Assembly (NCBI RefSeq): GCF_016758255.1
Contig: NZ_QYAD01000003.1
Location: 1 to 64,000, forward strand
Direction: 5' to 3'
Length of the DNA: 64,000 nucleotides
Source of the DNA: Leucobacter chromiireducens subsp. chromiireducens
GTDB lineage: Bacteria; Actinomycetota; Actinomycetes; Actinomycetales; Microbacteriaceae
The translations under genes were made by a program, and so were the position numbers. The notes beneath the pieces are model-generated. The model saw only the letters and a program-made list of their open reading frames with translations, had not been told where the DNA came from and did no database searches. The first letter of the stretch is position 1. Each line of letters begins with the position of its first letter. Positions 35,503 to 44,984 of this stretch are shown here, one piece after another.

Positions 35503-36357
35503 ATGACCTCCTCCGGCGGCAGCGACTCCTTCTCCGGCGAGCGCGCGGGGCAGCAGCCCGCGGGTGAACCGCCTCACGTCGAGCGCCCGTTCCCCGAGCC
35601 CGATCGACTCTCACTGCCGCTGCTCGCGGACGCGCTTGAGCACACGGAGCCGCAGGGCCCGGATGCAGACGCGGGCGCGGGATCGGGCACGGTGGCCGAC
35701 ACCGCCCCGCCCGCCGAGGTGAAGCCGCGCTGGCGGGGGTGGATCCACGCCGGCACGTTCCCGGTGGCGGTTGCCGCGGGCATCGTGCTGATCTGTCTCG
35801 CGCACGGCGCCCTCGCGAAGTGGGCGTCGGCGGTGTTCATGCTGACCAGCATGCTGCTGTTTGGCATCTCGGCCCTCTATCACCGCATCAATTGGAGCCC
35901 GAAGACGAAGCAGCTGTTCCGGCGGCTCGACCACGCGAACATCTTCCTGCTCATTGCGGGCACCTACACGCCGCTTGCGCTGCTCGCGCTGCCGCTGAAC
36001 AAGGGCGTCTTGTTGCTCGTGCTGGTGTGGGCGTTCGCACTCCTCGGCATCGGCTTCCGAGTGTTTTGGCTGAGAGCTCCGCGCTGGCTGTACGTCCCCC
36101 TGTATGTGCTGCTGGGTTGGGCGGCGATGATGTACATCGTTGACATCGCGAACGCGAACATGGCCGCAATGGTGCTCGTGGTGGTCGGCGGGCTGCTCTA
36201 CACCGCCGGCTCCATCGTCTACGGCTTCAAGCGCCCGAATCCCGTGCCCGGGGTGTTCGGGTTCCACGAGATCTTCCACTCGCTCACGGTGATCGCGTTC
36301 CTCTGTCACTGGACGGCGGCACTGCTCGTGGCGCTCGACCCGGTCTACCTTCGCTAG
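35503..36357 (+). CDS. hemolysin III / PAQR family membrane protein
   Basis: 284 residues: an acidic, Pro/Gly-rich disordered N-terminus (1-75) and seven membrane helices of the YqfA/hemolysin III (CREST/PAQR) family. Metal-site motifs SALYHRINW, RRLDHANIF and GFHEIFHSLTV, whose His and Asp residues form the zinc site of this hydrolase-like fold. The ATG is 6 bp after TACACT. Cytoplasmic membrane; probable lipid amidase or membrane-homeostasis role, with haemolysis only a historical name. Confidence 0.9.
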   Translation: MTSSGGSDSFSGERAGQQPAGEPPHVERPFPEPDRLSLPLLADALEHTEPQGPDADAGAGSGTVADTAPPAEVKPRWRGWIHAGTFPVAVAAGIVLICLAHGALAKWASAVFMLTSMLLFGISALYHRINWSPKTKQLFRRLDHANIFLLIAGTYTPLALLALPLNKGVLLLVLVWAFALLGIGFRVFWLRAPRWLYVPLYVLLGWAAMMYIVDIANANMAAMVLVVVGGLLYTAGSIVYGFKRPNPVPGVFGFHEIFHSLTVIAFLCHWTAALLVALDPVYLR

Positions 36358-36443
36358 CCCGCCGCGACCCCAGGCGCCCACCTGCCCGGCTCCAACGCAC
36401 GGCAAGCTGCCCTGCGCGGAGAATGAGAGGGACGCCGGGGCGG

Positions 36444-38576
36444 CTATTCCGAAAGGAGCGCCAGCACCGCCGCGCCGTAGCGCTCGAGCTTCACCTCACC
36501 GATGCCGGAAATCGCGAGCAGCTCGGGATCCGTGCCGGGCCGGTGCACGGCAAGCGCGGCGAGCGTCGCGTCACCAAACACCACATACCCGGGCACTCCC
36601 TGCCGCTTCGCTTCCTCCGCACGCCAGGCGCGCAGGCGCTCAAACACTTCGCCCTGCTCGGGGGTGAGCTCCGCCGCAGCAGCCGACTGCTTCGCCCCGG
36701 TGAGGCCCGAGCGGGTGCCACGGGAGCCCCGGCCAGAGCGAGCGGCGCGCGCCACCACTTCCTCACGCATCATCACCTGCTCTTCACCGCGCAGCACGGG
36801 CTTCGCGGCCTCGGTGGGGGCGAGCACACCCCACTCCCCCTGCGCCGCGAGCACACCCGTGGCGAGCAGGTGGCGCACCACACCCCGCCACTGGGCCACG
36901 GACCACTCCGCGCCGATGCCCCACGTCGAGAGCTCGTCGAGGCGCAGCTGCGTGACGCGCTCCGAACCGGTGCCGCGCAAGACATCAATGTGCTGGCCCG
37001 CTGCAAAGGTGCGACGCCGCTCTCGCTCCGTGCGGAGGATGGTCGACAGCAGCATCTGGGCGGGGATCGTTGCGTCCCACAGCTTGGGCGGGTTCAGGCA
37101 GACGTCGCAGTTGCCGCACGGCTCGCTGCGATCCTCCCCGAAGTAGCGAAGCAGGAACACGCGCCGGCACGACACTCCCTCGCAGAGGGCAAGCATCTGA
37201 TCGAGGTGCCGCGTCTGGTTCGCGCGGGTGGCCTGATCCCCATCACCCGACTCGATGAGCTGGCGCTGTTGCACGACGTCGGCGAGGCCGTACGCCAGCC
37301 ACGCCTCGGAAGGCAGGCCATCGCGCCCGGCCCGGCCCGTCTCCTGGTAGTACCCCTCAATCGACTTCGGCAGGTCGATGTGGGCGACAAACCGCACGTC
37401 TGGCTTATCAATGCCCATGCCGAAGGCGACCGTTGCCACGACGACCACGCCGTCCTCGCGGAGGAAGCGCGTCTGCGCGTCGAGCCGGGTCTCCGCGGGC
37501 AACCCCGCGTGGTACGCGACCGCATCGATGCCCGCGTCGCGCAGCGCGGCGGCCGTCTGCTCCACGCGCTTCCGGCTGAGTGCGTACACAATGCCAGCCT
37601 CTCCCGCGTGCTCGCCCTGGATAAACGCGATGAGCTGGCCACGCGCATTCTGCTTCGGCTCGATGCGGTAGCGGATGTTCGGCCGATCAAAGCTCGACAC
37701 GAAGTGCCGCGCCTCGCCGAGGTGCAGTCGCTCGGTGATCTCACGGTGCGTCTCGGGCGTCGCGGTCGCGGTGAGTGCGATGCGCGGCACGTTCGGCCAG
37801 AGCTCAGCGAGCTGCCCCAGTCGCAGATAGTCGGGCCGGAAGTCATGCCCCCACTGCGACACACAGTGCGCCTCGTCGATCGCGAAGAGCGCGATGTGCC
37901 CTTGGCCGAGCAGTTCGACCGTGCCCGGCGCGGAGAGCCGCTCGGGCGCGAGGTACAGCACATCGAGCTGACCGGTGCGGTACGCCTGTTCGACCTCCCG
38001 CCGCTCGTCGATCGACATCGACGAGTTCAGCGCCGCCGCCCGCACCCCAGCGAGCTGCAGCGCGGCGACCTGATCGTGCATGAGTGCCACGAGCGGCGAG
38101 AGCACGATCCCGGTCCCGTCGCGCACGAGTGCGGGGATCTGGTAGCAGATCGACTTGCCGCCGCCGGTGGGCATGAGCACCACGGCGTCACCACCGCCGA
38201 TGACGTGGCGGATGATCTCCTCTTGCTCGCCACGGAACGCGTCGTAGCCGAAGACCCCAGAGAGCACGGTGAGCGGATCGTGGCCCACCGCCTGCACCGT
38301 GCCAAACGTCACGGGAACGGCCTCGGACCCAGAAGCGGCTGCGAACTCAGCGGCGCCCGAGACGGGGGCACTCACCCCGGCGGGCGCGGTTCCTGGCACT
38401 GTTCCTGCCGCAGTTCCCGGCGCCGTTCCTCGAGTGGGATCAGGTGCCCCGGGCGCCGGAGCGCCCCAGGCCTCGCCGGGCCAGCGTTCTTCGTCGCCGA
38501 ACGCGCCGGACTCGCCATCCCAGGGTCCCCCGAACTCATCGGGGTCGCCCCAGTTCGGTGCGCCCGGCCCGCTCAC
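36444..38576 (-). CDS. recQ: ATP-dependent DNA helicase RecQ
   Basis: 3'-5' helicase in recombination and replication-fork repair. 710 residues: low-complexity N-terminal extension (1-95, Gly/Pro/Ala-rich with [15 protein letters not shown]), Walker A PTGGGKS (136-142), DEAH box [20 protein letters not shown], helicase C domain (motif VI near [10 protein letters not shown]), RQC zinc cysteines (CEGVSC, CGNCDVC) and a C-terminal HRDC domain. GTG start 5 bp after the small membrane gene, GGAG upstream. Third gene of the mca operon. Confidence 0.93.
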   Translation of the reverse strand: MSGPGAPNWGDPDEFGGPWDGESGAFGDEERWPGEAWGAPAPGAPDPTRGTAPGTAAGTVPGTAPAGVSAPVSGAAEFAAASGSEAVPVTFGTVQAVGHDPLTVLSGVFGYDAFRGEQEEIIRHVIGGGDAVVLMPTGGGKSICYQIPALVRDGTGIVLSPLVALMHDQVAALQLAGVRAAALNSSMSIDERREVEQAYRTGQLDVLYLAPERLSAPGTVELLGQGHIALFAIDEAHCVSQWGHDFRPDYLRLGQLAELWPNVPRIALTATATPETHREITERLHLGEARHFVSSFDRPNIRYRIEPKQNARGQLIAFIQGEHAGEAGIVYALSRKRVEQTAAALRDAGIDAVAYHAGLPAETRLDAQTRFLREDGVVVVATVAFGMGIDKPDVRFVAHIDLPKSIEGYYQETGRAGRDGLPSEAWLAYGLADVVQQRQLIESGDGDQATRANQTRHLDQMLALCEGVSCRRVFLLRYFGEDRSEPCGNCDVCLNPPKLWDATIPAQMLLSTILRTERERRRTFAAGQHIDVLRGTGSERVTQLRLDELSTWGIGAEWSVAQWRGVVRHLLATGVLAAQGEWGVLAPTEAAKPVLRGEEQVMMREEVVARAARSGRGSRGTRSGLTGAKQSAAAAELTPEQGEVFERLRAWRAEEAKRQGVPGYVVFGDATLAALAVHRPGTDPELLAISGIGEVKLERYGAAVLALLSE

Positions 38577-38581
38577 GACGG

Positions 38582-38818
38582 TCAGCTCCGCGGCTCGGCG
38601 TCTGCGCCGGTCTCGCCGAGCTCTTCCGCGATCTGCGCGCGCACCTCGTGCCGGTACGCGTTGCGACGCAGCCGGCTGACGAGCAGGAAGCCGAGGCCGA
38701 TAATGCCCGCCGCCATCAGTCCGGTGAAGATGAATCCTTCAACGCCGGGGCTCACCGTGTTCGGGTCGAACTCGGTGCTCTCCTCTGCGATACGCAGTGC
38801 GATACTCATCAGGCTCAT
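38582..38818 (-). CDS. small membrane protein in mca-recQ operon
   Basis: 78 residues with a single membrane helix (about 29-50, [21 protein letters not shown]) followed by a basic then acidic tail. The ATG overlaps the mca stop (ATGA) with AGAGGAGA upstream, which fixes this start against a longer in-frame possibility at 38911. Small membrane proteins of this kind follow mca in related actinobacteria. Function unknown. Confidence 0.78.
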   Translation of the reverse strand: MSLMSIALRIAEESTEFDPNTVSPGVEGFIFTGLMAAGIIGLGFLLVSRLRRNAYRHEVRAQIAEELGETGADAEPRS

Positions 38819-39684
38819 GCCATCTCCTCTGTAATCCCCTGGAACAAATCTGCTTCGAACTCGCTCGTGGCCACCCGCGACGCCGCGAGCCGGTAGTCCT
38901 CGAAGGGCCACGCCTGGCGCTGCACTTCGTTTGGCCAGAAGAAGAATGGGCTGTCCGGCGGCACCTGGCTCGCGTGCGCGCGCAGCGCCTCGTCGCGGCG
39001 CTCGAAGAAGCGACCCACCTCGATCTTCGCGGTGCTGCGGTTCAGCCGCTTCGACATCCGCTCACGCATCTCGCCGAACTGTGCAACGAGCGGCGACGTC
39101 GGCTCGTTGTCCACGAGCCACTGGTAGACCGTCTCGATGCGCTCCACGTTGAAGATCTCTTCGTAGTAGAGCTTGCCGATCTGCCACGGCTCCCCCGCTT
39201 CCGGGTACGCGTCGGCATCGCCCGAGCGATCCCAAGCAATCTTGCTGATCTCGTGGCAGCGGATGTGATCCGGGTGCGGGTAGCCGCCCTGCTCGTTGTA
39301 CGTGATCATCACGTGCGGCTTGAACTCGCGCACGAGTCGCACGAGCGCCTCAGCCGACACCTCGGCCGGGATATCAGCGAAAGATCCGAGCGGGATCGGC
39401 TCGCCCTCGTCCGGCAGACCCGAGTCCTCATAGCCGAGCCAGCGGTGCTCGAAGCCAATGATCTCTTGGGCGCGCGCCATCTCGTCGCGGCGCAGGCCAG
39501 CGAGGTCGCGTCGACTCTTGGGATCCCGTGCGACCAGCTCGTTGAGCACGTCGCCGCGCTCGCCGCCCGTGCAGCTCACAATGAGCACCTCGACACCCTG
39601 GTCGAGGTAGTGGGCGTAGGTGGCAGCACCCTTGCTGGATTCGTCGTCGGGATGCGCGTGCACCGCGATGAGCCTGAGCGTCAT
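38815..39684 (-). CDS. mca: mycothiol S-conjugate amidase
   Basis: Zinc amidase that cleaves mycothiol S-conjugates into a mercapturic acid and GlcN-Ins, a detoxification step special to actinobacteria. 289 residues of the LmbE/PIG-L family: AHPDDESSKG zinc motif near the N-terminus, and HPDHIRCHEISK with the third ligand. Length and C-terminal FFFWPNEVQRQAWP suit Mca rather than MshB. First gene of the operon with the small membrane protein and recQ; divergent from the DUF4307 gene. Confidence 0.93.
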   Translation of the reverse strand: MTLRLIAVHAHPDDESSKGAATYAHYLDQGVEVLIVSCTGGERGDVLNELVARDPKSRRDLAGLRRDEMARAQEIIGFEHRWLGYEDSGLPDEGEPIPLGSFADIPAEVSAEALVRLVREFKPHVMITYNEQGGYPHPDHIRCHEISKIAWDRSGDADAYPEAGEPWQIGKLYYEEIFNVERIETVYQWLVDNEPTSPLVAQFGEMRERMSKRLNRSTAKIEVGRFFERRDEALRAHASQVPPDSPFFFWPNEVQRQAWPFEDYRLAASRVATSEFEADLFQGITEEMA

Positions 39685-39769
39685 GCGCTTCCTCTCACGT
39701 GCTTCCCGGGCGGATCCCGGTACTCTGGCAACAGGGACATAGTTTACCCAGTCTGGATCGGAGGTTCCC

Positions 39770-40222
39770 GTGCCGAATGCGGCCGCAGCCGTCGACGCGG
39801 AATCCGCGACGACACAGCGCTTGGAAGACCGCTACGGGACCGGGAAGCGACGGAGCTTTGACCGCCGCTTTGCGTGGGGCGCCGCGGGCCTCCTCGTCGC
39901 AGCTGGCCTCGGTTTCCTCCTCTTCTCGGGGTGGCAGAACTCGAACCAGGTGTCGGCGCAGGACATTGGCTACACGCACGAGAGCGAGCTCGTCGTCAAC
40001 GCGAAGTTCGAGGTCAGCGCACCGCCGCAGACGCCCGTCGCGTGCGCGGTTGAGGCGCTCAACACGTCGAAGGCGACCGTGGGCTGGAAGATCGTTGAGC
40101 TGCCCCTCACGGACCAGCGCACGCACACCGTTACGACGCGACTCGTCACGACGAACCCGGCGACGGCCGTGACGACGCGCGCCTGCTGGGTGGTTGAGGA
40201 TCCCGCGGAAGGCGCGCAGTAG
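39770..40222 (+). CDS. DUF4307 membrane protein
   Basis: 150 residues: short cytosolic N-terminus with RYGTG, one membrane helix (about 35-55) and an extracytoplasmic beta-rich domain (VNAKFEVSAPPQTPVACAVEALN... ACWVVE) with two cysteines. This matches the actinobacterial DUF4307 family, of unknown function. GTG start with GGAGG 5 nt upstream. Conserved near mca and greA in related genomes, as here. Confidence 0.85.
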   Translation: MPNAAAAVDAESATTQRLEDRYGTGKRRSFDRRFAWGAAGLLVAAGLGFLLFSGWQNSNQVSAQDIGYTHESELVVNAKFEVSAPPQTPVACAVEALNTSKATVGWKIVELPLTDQRTHTVTTRLVTTNPATAVTTRACWVVEDPAEGAQ

Positions 40223-40282
40223 GCGCGTCTTCCATCGCCTCAATCCGGCGCCCCTGACGGTCGCGCTGCTACGCTGGATGCC

Positions 40283-40304
40283 ACGCCCTGATCCGTCAGG
40301 GCGT
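40283..40304 (+). terminator. hairpin after the DUF4307 gene
   Basis: A 9-bp stem ACGCCCTGA/TCAGGGCGT, loop tccg, then tgtgtgtat. It lies 64 bp before the greA ATG and could end the DUF4307 transcript or act in the greA leader. Confidence 0.55.
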
Positions 40305-40367
40305 TGTGTGTATCTCCGCGTGCGCCTCAGAAAGGCCCGCACGCACTCACCGAAACGAGGATCGACT

Positions 40368-40853
40368 ATGGCCGAGCCCACCCAGACCTGGCTGACACAG
40401 GACGCCTACGATCGGCTCACTGGCGAGCTGGATCAGCTGACCGGTGCAGGCCGCAAGGACATTGCCGCCCGTATTGAGGCCGCTCGCGAAGAGGGCGACC
40501 TCAAGGAGAACGGCGGCTACCACGCGGCCAAGGACGAGCAGGGCAAGATGGAGGCGCGCATTCGCGATCTCGAGGAGCTCCTGAAGCACGCTGTGGTGGG
40601 CGAGGCCCCCGAGGCGAGCGGCGTCGTTGAGGTCGGCACGGTAATCACCGCCACGATCTTCGGCGACGAGGAGCGCTTCCTCCTCGGCAACCGCGAGCTG
40701 GCCGATGGCTCGGACCTCGACGTGTACAGCGCGGAGAGCCCCCTCGGCGCCGCAATTCTTGGCCGCAAGATCGGCGAAGAGGTCAGCTACGCTGCGCCGA
40801 ACGGCAACCAGATTTCGGTGAAGATCCTCGGAGTCGACACCTACGCGGGCTAA
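40368..40853 (+). CDS. greA: transcription elongation factor GreA
   Basis: Rescues backtracked RNA polymerase by stimulating transcript cleavage. 161 residues: N-terminal coiled-coil with the tip acidic residues in EAAREEGDLKENGGYHAAKDEQ, and C-terminal FKBP-like domain (SPLGAAILGRKIGEEVSY; ISVKILGV). ATG start, AACGAGGA upstream. Single gene between hairpins. Confidence 0.95.
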   Translation: MAEPTQTWLTQDAYDRLTGELDQLTGAGRKDIAARIEAAREEGDLKENGGYHAAKDEQGKMEARIRDLEELLKHAVVGEAPEASGVVEVGTVITATIFGDEERFLLGNRELADGSDLDVYSAESPLGAAILGRKIGEEVSYAAPNGNQISVKILGVDTYAG

Positions 40854-40867
40854 GCTCCCGTACACAC

Positions 40868-40907
40868 CGGAGGCGGGGTGCGACCAGCTGGTTGCACCCC
40901 GCCTCCG
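40868..40907 (+). terminator. greA terminator
   Basis: A 14-bp perfect stem CGGAGGCGGGGTGC/GCACCCCGCCTCCG with a 12-nt loop, starting 14 bp after the stop. Confidence 0.85.
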
Positions 40908-40961
40908 TCGTATTCCAGCAGCGCTCTCCGCTCGAGCCGTGCGCACAGCGCTGACATCAAG

Positions 40962-40990
40962 TTGCAAAAATATATAGACCAGTCTATTTT
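40962..40990 (+). promoter_or_regulatory. tetR leaderless promoter overlapped by operator
   Basis: -35 TTGCAA (40962-40967), 17-bp spacer, -10 TATTTT (40985-40990), then 7 bp to the ATG at 40998. The palindrome ATAGAC-CA-GTCTAT (40974-40987) fills the spacer and part of the -10, ideal for autorepression. The sequence resembles operators of LmrA/YxaF-type TetR proteins. Confidence 0.75.
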
Positions 40991-40997
40991 TAACTTC

Positions 40998-41597
40998 ATG
41001 ACATCCAAGGGAGACAAGACGCGGGCACGGCTCGCTGAGTCGATGCTCGAACTCATCCAGACTGGCGGCTACAGCGGCACTGGAATCAACGCGGTGATTG
41101 ACCACGCCGGAGCCCCCAAGGGATCGGTCTATTTCCACTTCCCTGCGGGGAAGGAAAGCCTGGGGGTCGCCGCGGTTGAACTCGCGACTCAGCAGTTCGA
41201 GGCGCTGATCGCCAAGGCGGTCTCCGTGACGAGCGACGCCGCCAGCGCGGCACGCACCGTCATCGAAACGCTGGCGACGCTTGTCGGTGAGAGCGACTTC
41301 CGCATCGGCTGCCCGGTATCCGTCGTCACCCTCGAAATGGGTGCAGAGAGCGACACACTCCGCCAGGCGTGCTCAACTGCCTTTGAGTCGTGGATCACCC
41401 CAACCGCAGGGCTTTTCGAAGCGAACGGGCTCGAACCCGCGGACGCGCACAGCCTGGCGACCGTCGTCGTCTCGACGATTGAGGGAGCCGTCATCGTCTC
41501 TCGTGCGATGCGGAGCACTCAGCCGCTCTACGCGGCGGCCGACGTCGTGTCGGAGCTCATCGCGGTTCGGATCAACGCTGCAGCATCGGCCCGATGA
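40998..41597 (+). CDS. TetR family regulator (LmrA/YxaF-like)
   Basis: 199 residues; N-terminal TetR helix-turn-helix (GYSGTGINAVIDHAGAPKGS then VYFHFPAGKESL) and an alpha-helical ligand-binding domain with SDFRIGCPVS, typical of the LmrA/YxaF subgroup, which controls drug efflux or detoxifying enzymes. The operator in its own promoter points to autoregulation of the whole operon. Its TGA overlaps the ATG of the SDR-hydrolase gene (ATGA). Confidence 0.93.
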   Translation: MTSKGDKTRARLAESMLELIQTGGYSGTGINAVIDHAGAPKGSVYFHFPAGKESLGVAAVELATQQFEALIAKAVSVTSDAASAARTVIETLATLVGESDFRIGCPVSVVTLEMGAESDTLRQACSTAFESWITPTAGLFEANGLEPADAHSLATVVVSTIEGAVIVSRAMRSTQPLYAAADVVSELIAVRINAAASAR

Positions 41598-43405
41598 GCG
41601 ACCAGACCATGCCCCGCCACGCGCTCGTGTTCGGGGCATCCGGGCTCGTGGGCCGGCACCTCATCCTTGCCTTGACTCAAGCTGGTGCGCGCGTGACGGC
41701 CGCGGTCAGAACACCCGAATCCGGAACACGCGTCAAGCAGTGGCTCCGTGCGCACGGACCGAGTCGGCCCGTTGCCATCGCGCTCGTTGACTTCAAGTCG
41801 TCTGAACTTCTGCGGGGCGGCCCGGCGGCCTACGCTGACGTGACCGAGATCCACAACTGCGCGGGCTCCTTCCGGTTCGGGATGCCCGCCGAGGAGGCGC
41901 GCAGCGCAAACGTCGGCATTGTTGAAAGCGTCCTCAACTTTGCCGCCGACCTCCCCTCGCTGCACCGTGTGGTGCATATCTCGGGGTATCGCGTGGGCGG
42001 GCAGAATCCGGACTCCGTGCCGTGGTCGAGCGCGCACCGTTCACGCGTGTACACGAAGCTCGGAGGCTACGAGGCGTCCAAGGTCGAATCCGACGCCGTT
42101 TTCCAAGCCAAGGCTCGGGATCTCGAACTCCCCTGGACCATCGTGAACCCAGCGACTGTGATCGGCGATAGCGAGACCGGGGAGTCGGAGCAGTACATTG
42201 GGATCGCCAGCACGATCAAGCAACTGTGGCGTGGCACTGCGACGGCCCTGCCCGCAGGAAAAGACGTCTTCGTTCCCGTCCTCACGGTCGACTATCTGGC
42301 GACGTTCATGGCAGCCGCGGCCGTCGACCCGGACACCGTCGGCAAGTCCTACTGGGTCTTGGACGACGCGACCCCGCCCCTGGGCGAGCTGTTGAGCGCT
42401 GTGGGCCACCACCTCGGAGCGAAGGTCCCGAAGCTGAGGATTCCCATCCGCGTGATCAGGCGCCTCCCCGCGGCGCTCACCCAGGCCGACCCGGAGACCC
42501 TCGGATTCCTCTCAACCGACCGGTACCCGACGGGCCCCGCTGCGGAGCTCGCATCGCGGCACCGCCTCCCCATGCCCGACGTGCACCGCTCGCTCAACCG
42601 TTGGGCTGACTACCTGGCCGCACACCGATTCGGAGCAGCCATGGATAGGGATCGGCGATATATCCAGGCCGGCGCCGTTCGATTGTTCGAGCTGGGCACG
42701 CCCGACGCCAATCGGCTGATTCTGCCGGGCCTACCCGTGAACGCCGACGCCTGGTCTGACGTTGCTCAAGGAATCGGTGCGCGGGCCGTCGATCTCCCTG
42801 GACTCGGGCTGAGCGGCGGAGCGGGCACCACGGACTGGGAGCACTGGTTACCGGTTGCGCTCGGGGACGAGCCCGCCGAGCTCATCGGGCACTCGATCGG
42901 CGCGGCCGCAGCCGTGCTGACCGCGGACCGTTTCCCTGACCGGGTGACCGCCCTGACGTTGGTCTCGCCGTTCTTCCTGCAGCCACGCGCCCGCGCAGGT
43001 ATCTTCACGCGCCCCGTAATTCGCAGGTACCTGAGGCACGCAAGCGCGGCGGCGCTTTCGCGTCGCCTCACGGGCACGGAGAAGAGCGCCGAGGCGCTCA
43101 CGTCAACCGTCGAGGATCTCAAGCGCGGTCGCGCGAAGAGCGTGGTCCAGCATCTGGGCCACGCGAGCTCGAAACACTGGCGTGACGAGATTACCGAGGC
43201 GCTCAAGCGGTTCTCGGGCCCTGTCCGCATTATCACGGGGAGCGAGGACCCGCTCACGCAGAACGCAGCACGCGAGTTCGGGGCGCTCTCGAACGTCAGA
43301 CTCCTCTCCCTGCCGGGCGCCGGGCACCACCCCCAGTTGACCCATGGCACGGAACTCATCGAGCTCCTGCACGATGCGACACTTGCTTCACTCCCCCGCA
43401 CGTGA
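41594..43405 (+). CDS. NAD-dependent epimerase/reductase fused to alpha/beta hydrolase
   Basis: 603 residues with two enzymes in one chain. Residues 1-345: extended SDR/NAD-binding domain with GASGLVG (14-20) and YEASK (Tyr159, Lys163), resembling thioester-reductase or epimerase proteins. Residues about 365-603: alpha/beta hydrolase with GHSIG (nucleophile Ser434), Asp552 in GSEDP and His578 in GAGHHP. Both active sites look intact. A two-step conversion of one substrate, such as reductive release and ester hydrolysis of a lipid or toxin, is possible. Controlled with the TetR gene that overlaps it. Confidence 0.85.
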   Translation: MSDQTMPRHALVFGASGLVGRHLILALTQAGARVTAAVRTPESGTRVKQWLRAHGPSRPVAIALVDFKSSELLRGGPAAYADVTEIHNCAGSFRFGMPAEEARSANVGIVESVLNFAADLPSLHRVVHISGYRVGGQNPDSVPWSSAHRSRVYTKLGGYEASKVESDAVFQAKARDLELPWTIVNPATVIGDSETGESEQYIGIASTIKQLWRGTATALPAGKDVFVPVLTVDYLATFMAAAAVDPDTVGKSYWVLDDATPPLGELLSAVGHHLGAKVPKLRIPIRVIRRLPAALTQADPETLGFLSTDRYPTGPAAELASRHRLPMPDVHRSLNRWADYLAAHRFGAAMDRDRRYIQAGAVRLFELGTPDANRLILPGLPVNADAWSDVAQGIGARAVDLPGLGLSGGAGTTDWEHWLPVALGDEPAELIGHSIGAAAAVLTADRFPDRVTALTLVSPFFLQPRARAGIFTRPVIRRYLRHASAAALSRRLTGTEKSAEALTSTVEDLKRGRAKSVVQHLGHASSKHWRDEITEALKRFSGPVRIITGSEDPLTQNAAREFGALSNVRLLSLPGAGHHPQLTHGTELIELLHDATLASLPRT

Positions 43406-43412
43406 GAACGAG

Positions 43413-44126
43413 ATGCGCACGAATGCCAGCACAGATACGAAACGAGACACAGTGAAGAACGGCTCACCCAATTTGGCGGTTCGCCAGGCAGTCCCCGAGG
43501 ATCTGGACGAGATGGCACGAATCCTCACCTCAGCGTTCCTTGAGGACCCGGTGTGGGGACCCGCGTTTCCTGACCGAGCCTCTCGCCCGCAGGTGGCCCG
43601 GCGGTACTGGCGGTTCATGGTCGGCGAGGCGCTGCGCTTCTCCACGTCGCGAGTGCTCAGCGGGGCGTCCGGAGAAGAGAACGAGTCCGCAGAACGTGGA
43701 GCGCAAGCACCGCTCCGGGCAGTCTCAGTGTGGTATCCGCCCGGCGAGGACGAGATCTCTGCTGAGGCGCACCCTGCGTACGATGCCCTAGTCGCAGACT
43801 TGCTTGGCGCTGAAGCGGCGGCCGCATTGGACGAGGCCGGAACGCGTTTTGCCGCCGCGCGACCTGAACGCCCGCACGCGTATCTGACTCTGCTCGGGGT
43901 GGCCCCCGAGGCCCGCGGCGGCGGACACGGGATGGCGTTACTGCGGGCGGCGCTCGCTGAGTACGACCTGGCCGGCATTCCCACATACTTGGAGTCATCG
44001 AACCCGGTCAACGACGCGCGCTATGAGAAGCTCGGTTACCGTGTCCACGCCAGGGTCGAACTCGCCGACGGCACGCGCGTGCGGACGTACTGGAGGGAAC
44101 CACACCCTCCCACAGCGACGTCTTGA
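43413..44126 (+). CDS. GNAT family N-acetyltransferase
   Basis: 237 residues; acetyl-CoA motif VAPEARGGGHGMALL in the second half, then YLESSNPVNDARYEKLGY. The N-terminal part (VRQAVPEDLDEMARILTSAFLEDPVWGPAFPD) is that of the large GNAT branch that modifies small molecules. The ATG at 43413 is used; a GTG at 43452 would remove a poorly conserved head. It follows the fusion gene by 7 bp and is third in the TetR operon, consistent with detoxification or tailoring of the same compound. Stop is 13 bp from convergent tauE-type gene. Confidence 0.87.
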   Translation: MRTNASTDTKRDTVKNGSPNLAVRQAVPEDLDEMARILTSAFLEDPVWGPAFPDRASRPQVARRYWRFMVGEALRFSTSRVLSGASGEENESAERGAQAPLRAVSVWYPPGEDEISAEAHPAYDALVADLLGAEAAAALDEAGTRFAAARPERPHAYLTLLGVAPEARGGGHGMALLRAALAEYDLAGIPTYLESSNPVNDARYEKLGYRVHARVELADGTRVRTYWREPHPPTATS

Positions 44127-44139
44127 TTTCCGCCTGAGA

Positions 44140-44937
44140 TCAGCGGACGGCCTCGGCCCAAACATCGAGCCCAAGTTTCACGGTCAGCACACCGACCACT
44201 GCGAGGAACAGCACCCGCACGAAACGCGAGCCGCGCGCGATCGCCATGCGGGATCCGAGGAGGCTCCCAACGATACTTGCGGCCCCCATCGCGAGCCCGA
44301 GCGGCCAGAGCACCGCACCGAGCGGAATAAAGAAGAGCAGCGCTCCGAGGTTCGTCGCGAAGTTCACCAGTTTCGCGGTAGCGGTGGCGCGCAGGAAGTC
44401 GTAGCCGAGCAAGCCGACAAGGGAGATCACGAGAAACGTGCCAGTGCCAGGACCGAGCAGGCCGTCGTAGAAGCCGATGAAGGCGCCGATCGCGCCCGAG
44501 ACCGCGAGCTGCGCGAGCCCGCGATGCCGCGGGCGTGTCGCTTCGCCGAGCGTGGGCTTGAGGAGTGTGATGAGACCCACGACAAGGAGGGCGACGAGGA
44601 TGATCGGTGTGAATACCTGCGCAGGCAGGAATGCGGCGAGCGAGGCGCCGCCGAACGCCCCGAGAAGAGCGATCCCCGCCATCGGCAGGACCGTTCGTGG
44701 GCTGGGCCGCACCCGACGCGCGTAGGCGACGCTGCTCGTCGCTGTGCCGAACACTGAGGCGAGTTTGTTCGTGGCGAGCGCCTGGACGGGCGTGATCCCC
44801 GGCACGAGGAGCAGCGCGGGCAGTTGCAGCAGGCCACCCCCGCCCACAACAGCGTCGATCCACCCCGCGGCGAAGGCCGCGACGAGAAGCAGAGCGAGCG
44901 CTCCCGCATCGGTGTCTACCGGAAGCAGTCCTTCCAC
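44140..44937 (-). CDS. TauE/SafE family sulfite/anion exporter-like protein
   Basis: 265 residues, about eight membrane helices with a two-fold repeat: AAGWIDAVVGGGGLLQLPALL and later IGFYDGLLGPGTGTFLVISL. This family is thought to move sulfite, sulfoacetate or related anions, mostly outward. GTG start. It lies 47 bp downstream of gluD on the same strand and could be read through from the glu operon, although no functional link is known. Confidence 0.87.
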   Translation of the reverse strand: MEGLLPVDTDAGALALLLVAAFAAGWIDAVVGGGGLLQLPALLLVPGITPVQALATNKLASVFGTATSSVAYARRVRPSPRTVLPMAGIALLGAFGGASLAAFLPAQVFTPIILVALLVVGLITLLKPTLGEATRPRHRGLAQLAVSGAIGAFIGFYDGLLGPGTGTFLVISLVGLLGYDFLRATATAKLVNFATNLGALLFFIPLGAVLWPLGLAMGAASIVGSLLGSRMAIARGSRFVRVLFLAVVGVLTVKLGLDVWAEAVR

Positions 44938-44984
44938 GGGTGCTCACCCGTGCGGGCGGCGCCCCGCGCCGCCCGCACCCCGGG

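Noticed and set aside
36423-38834. 803-codon open frame opposite recQ
   Set aside because: Antisense shadow of recQ; composition and lack of domains argue against coding.
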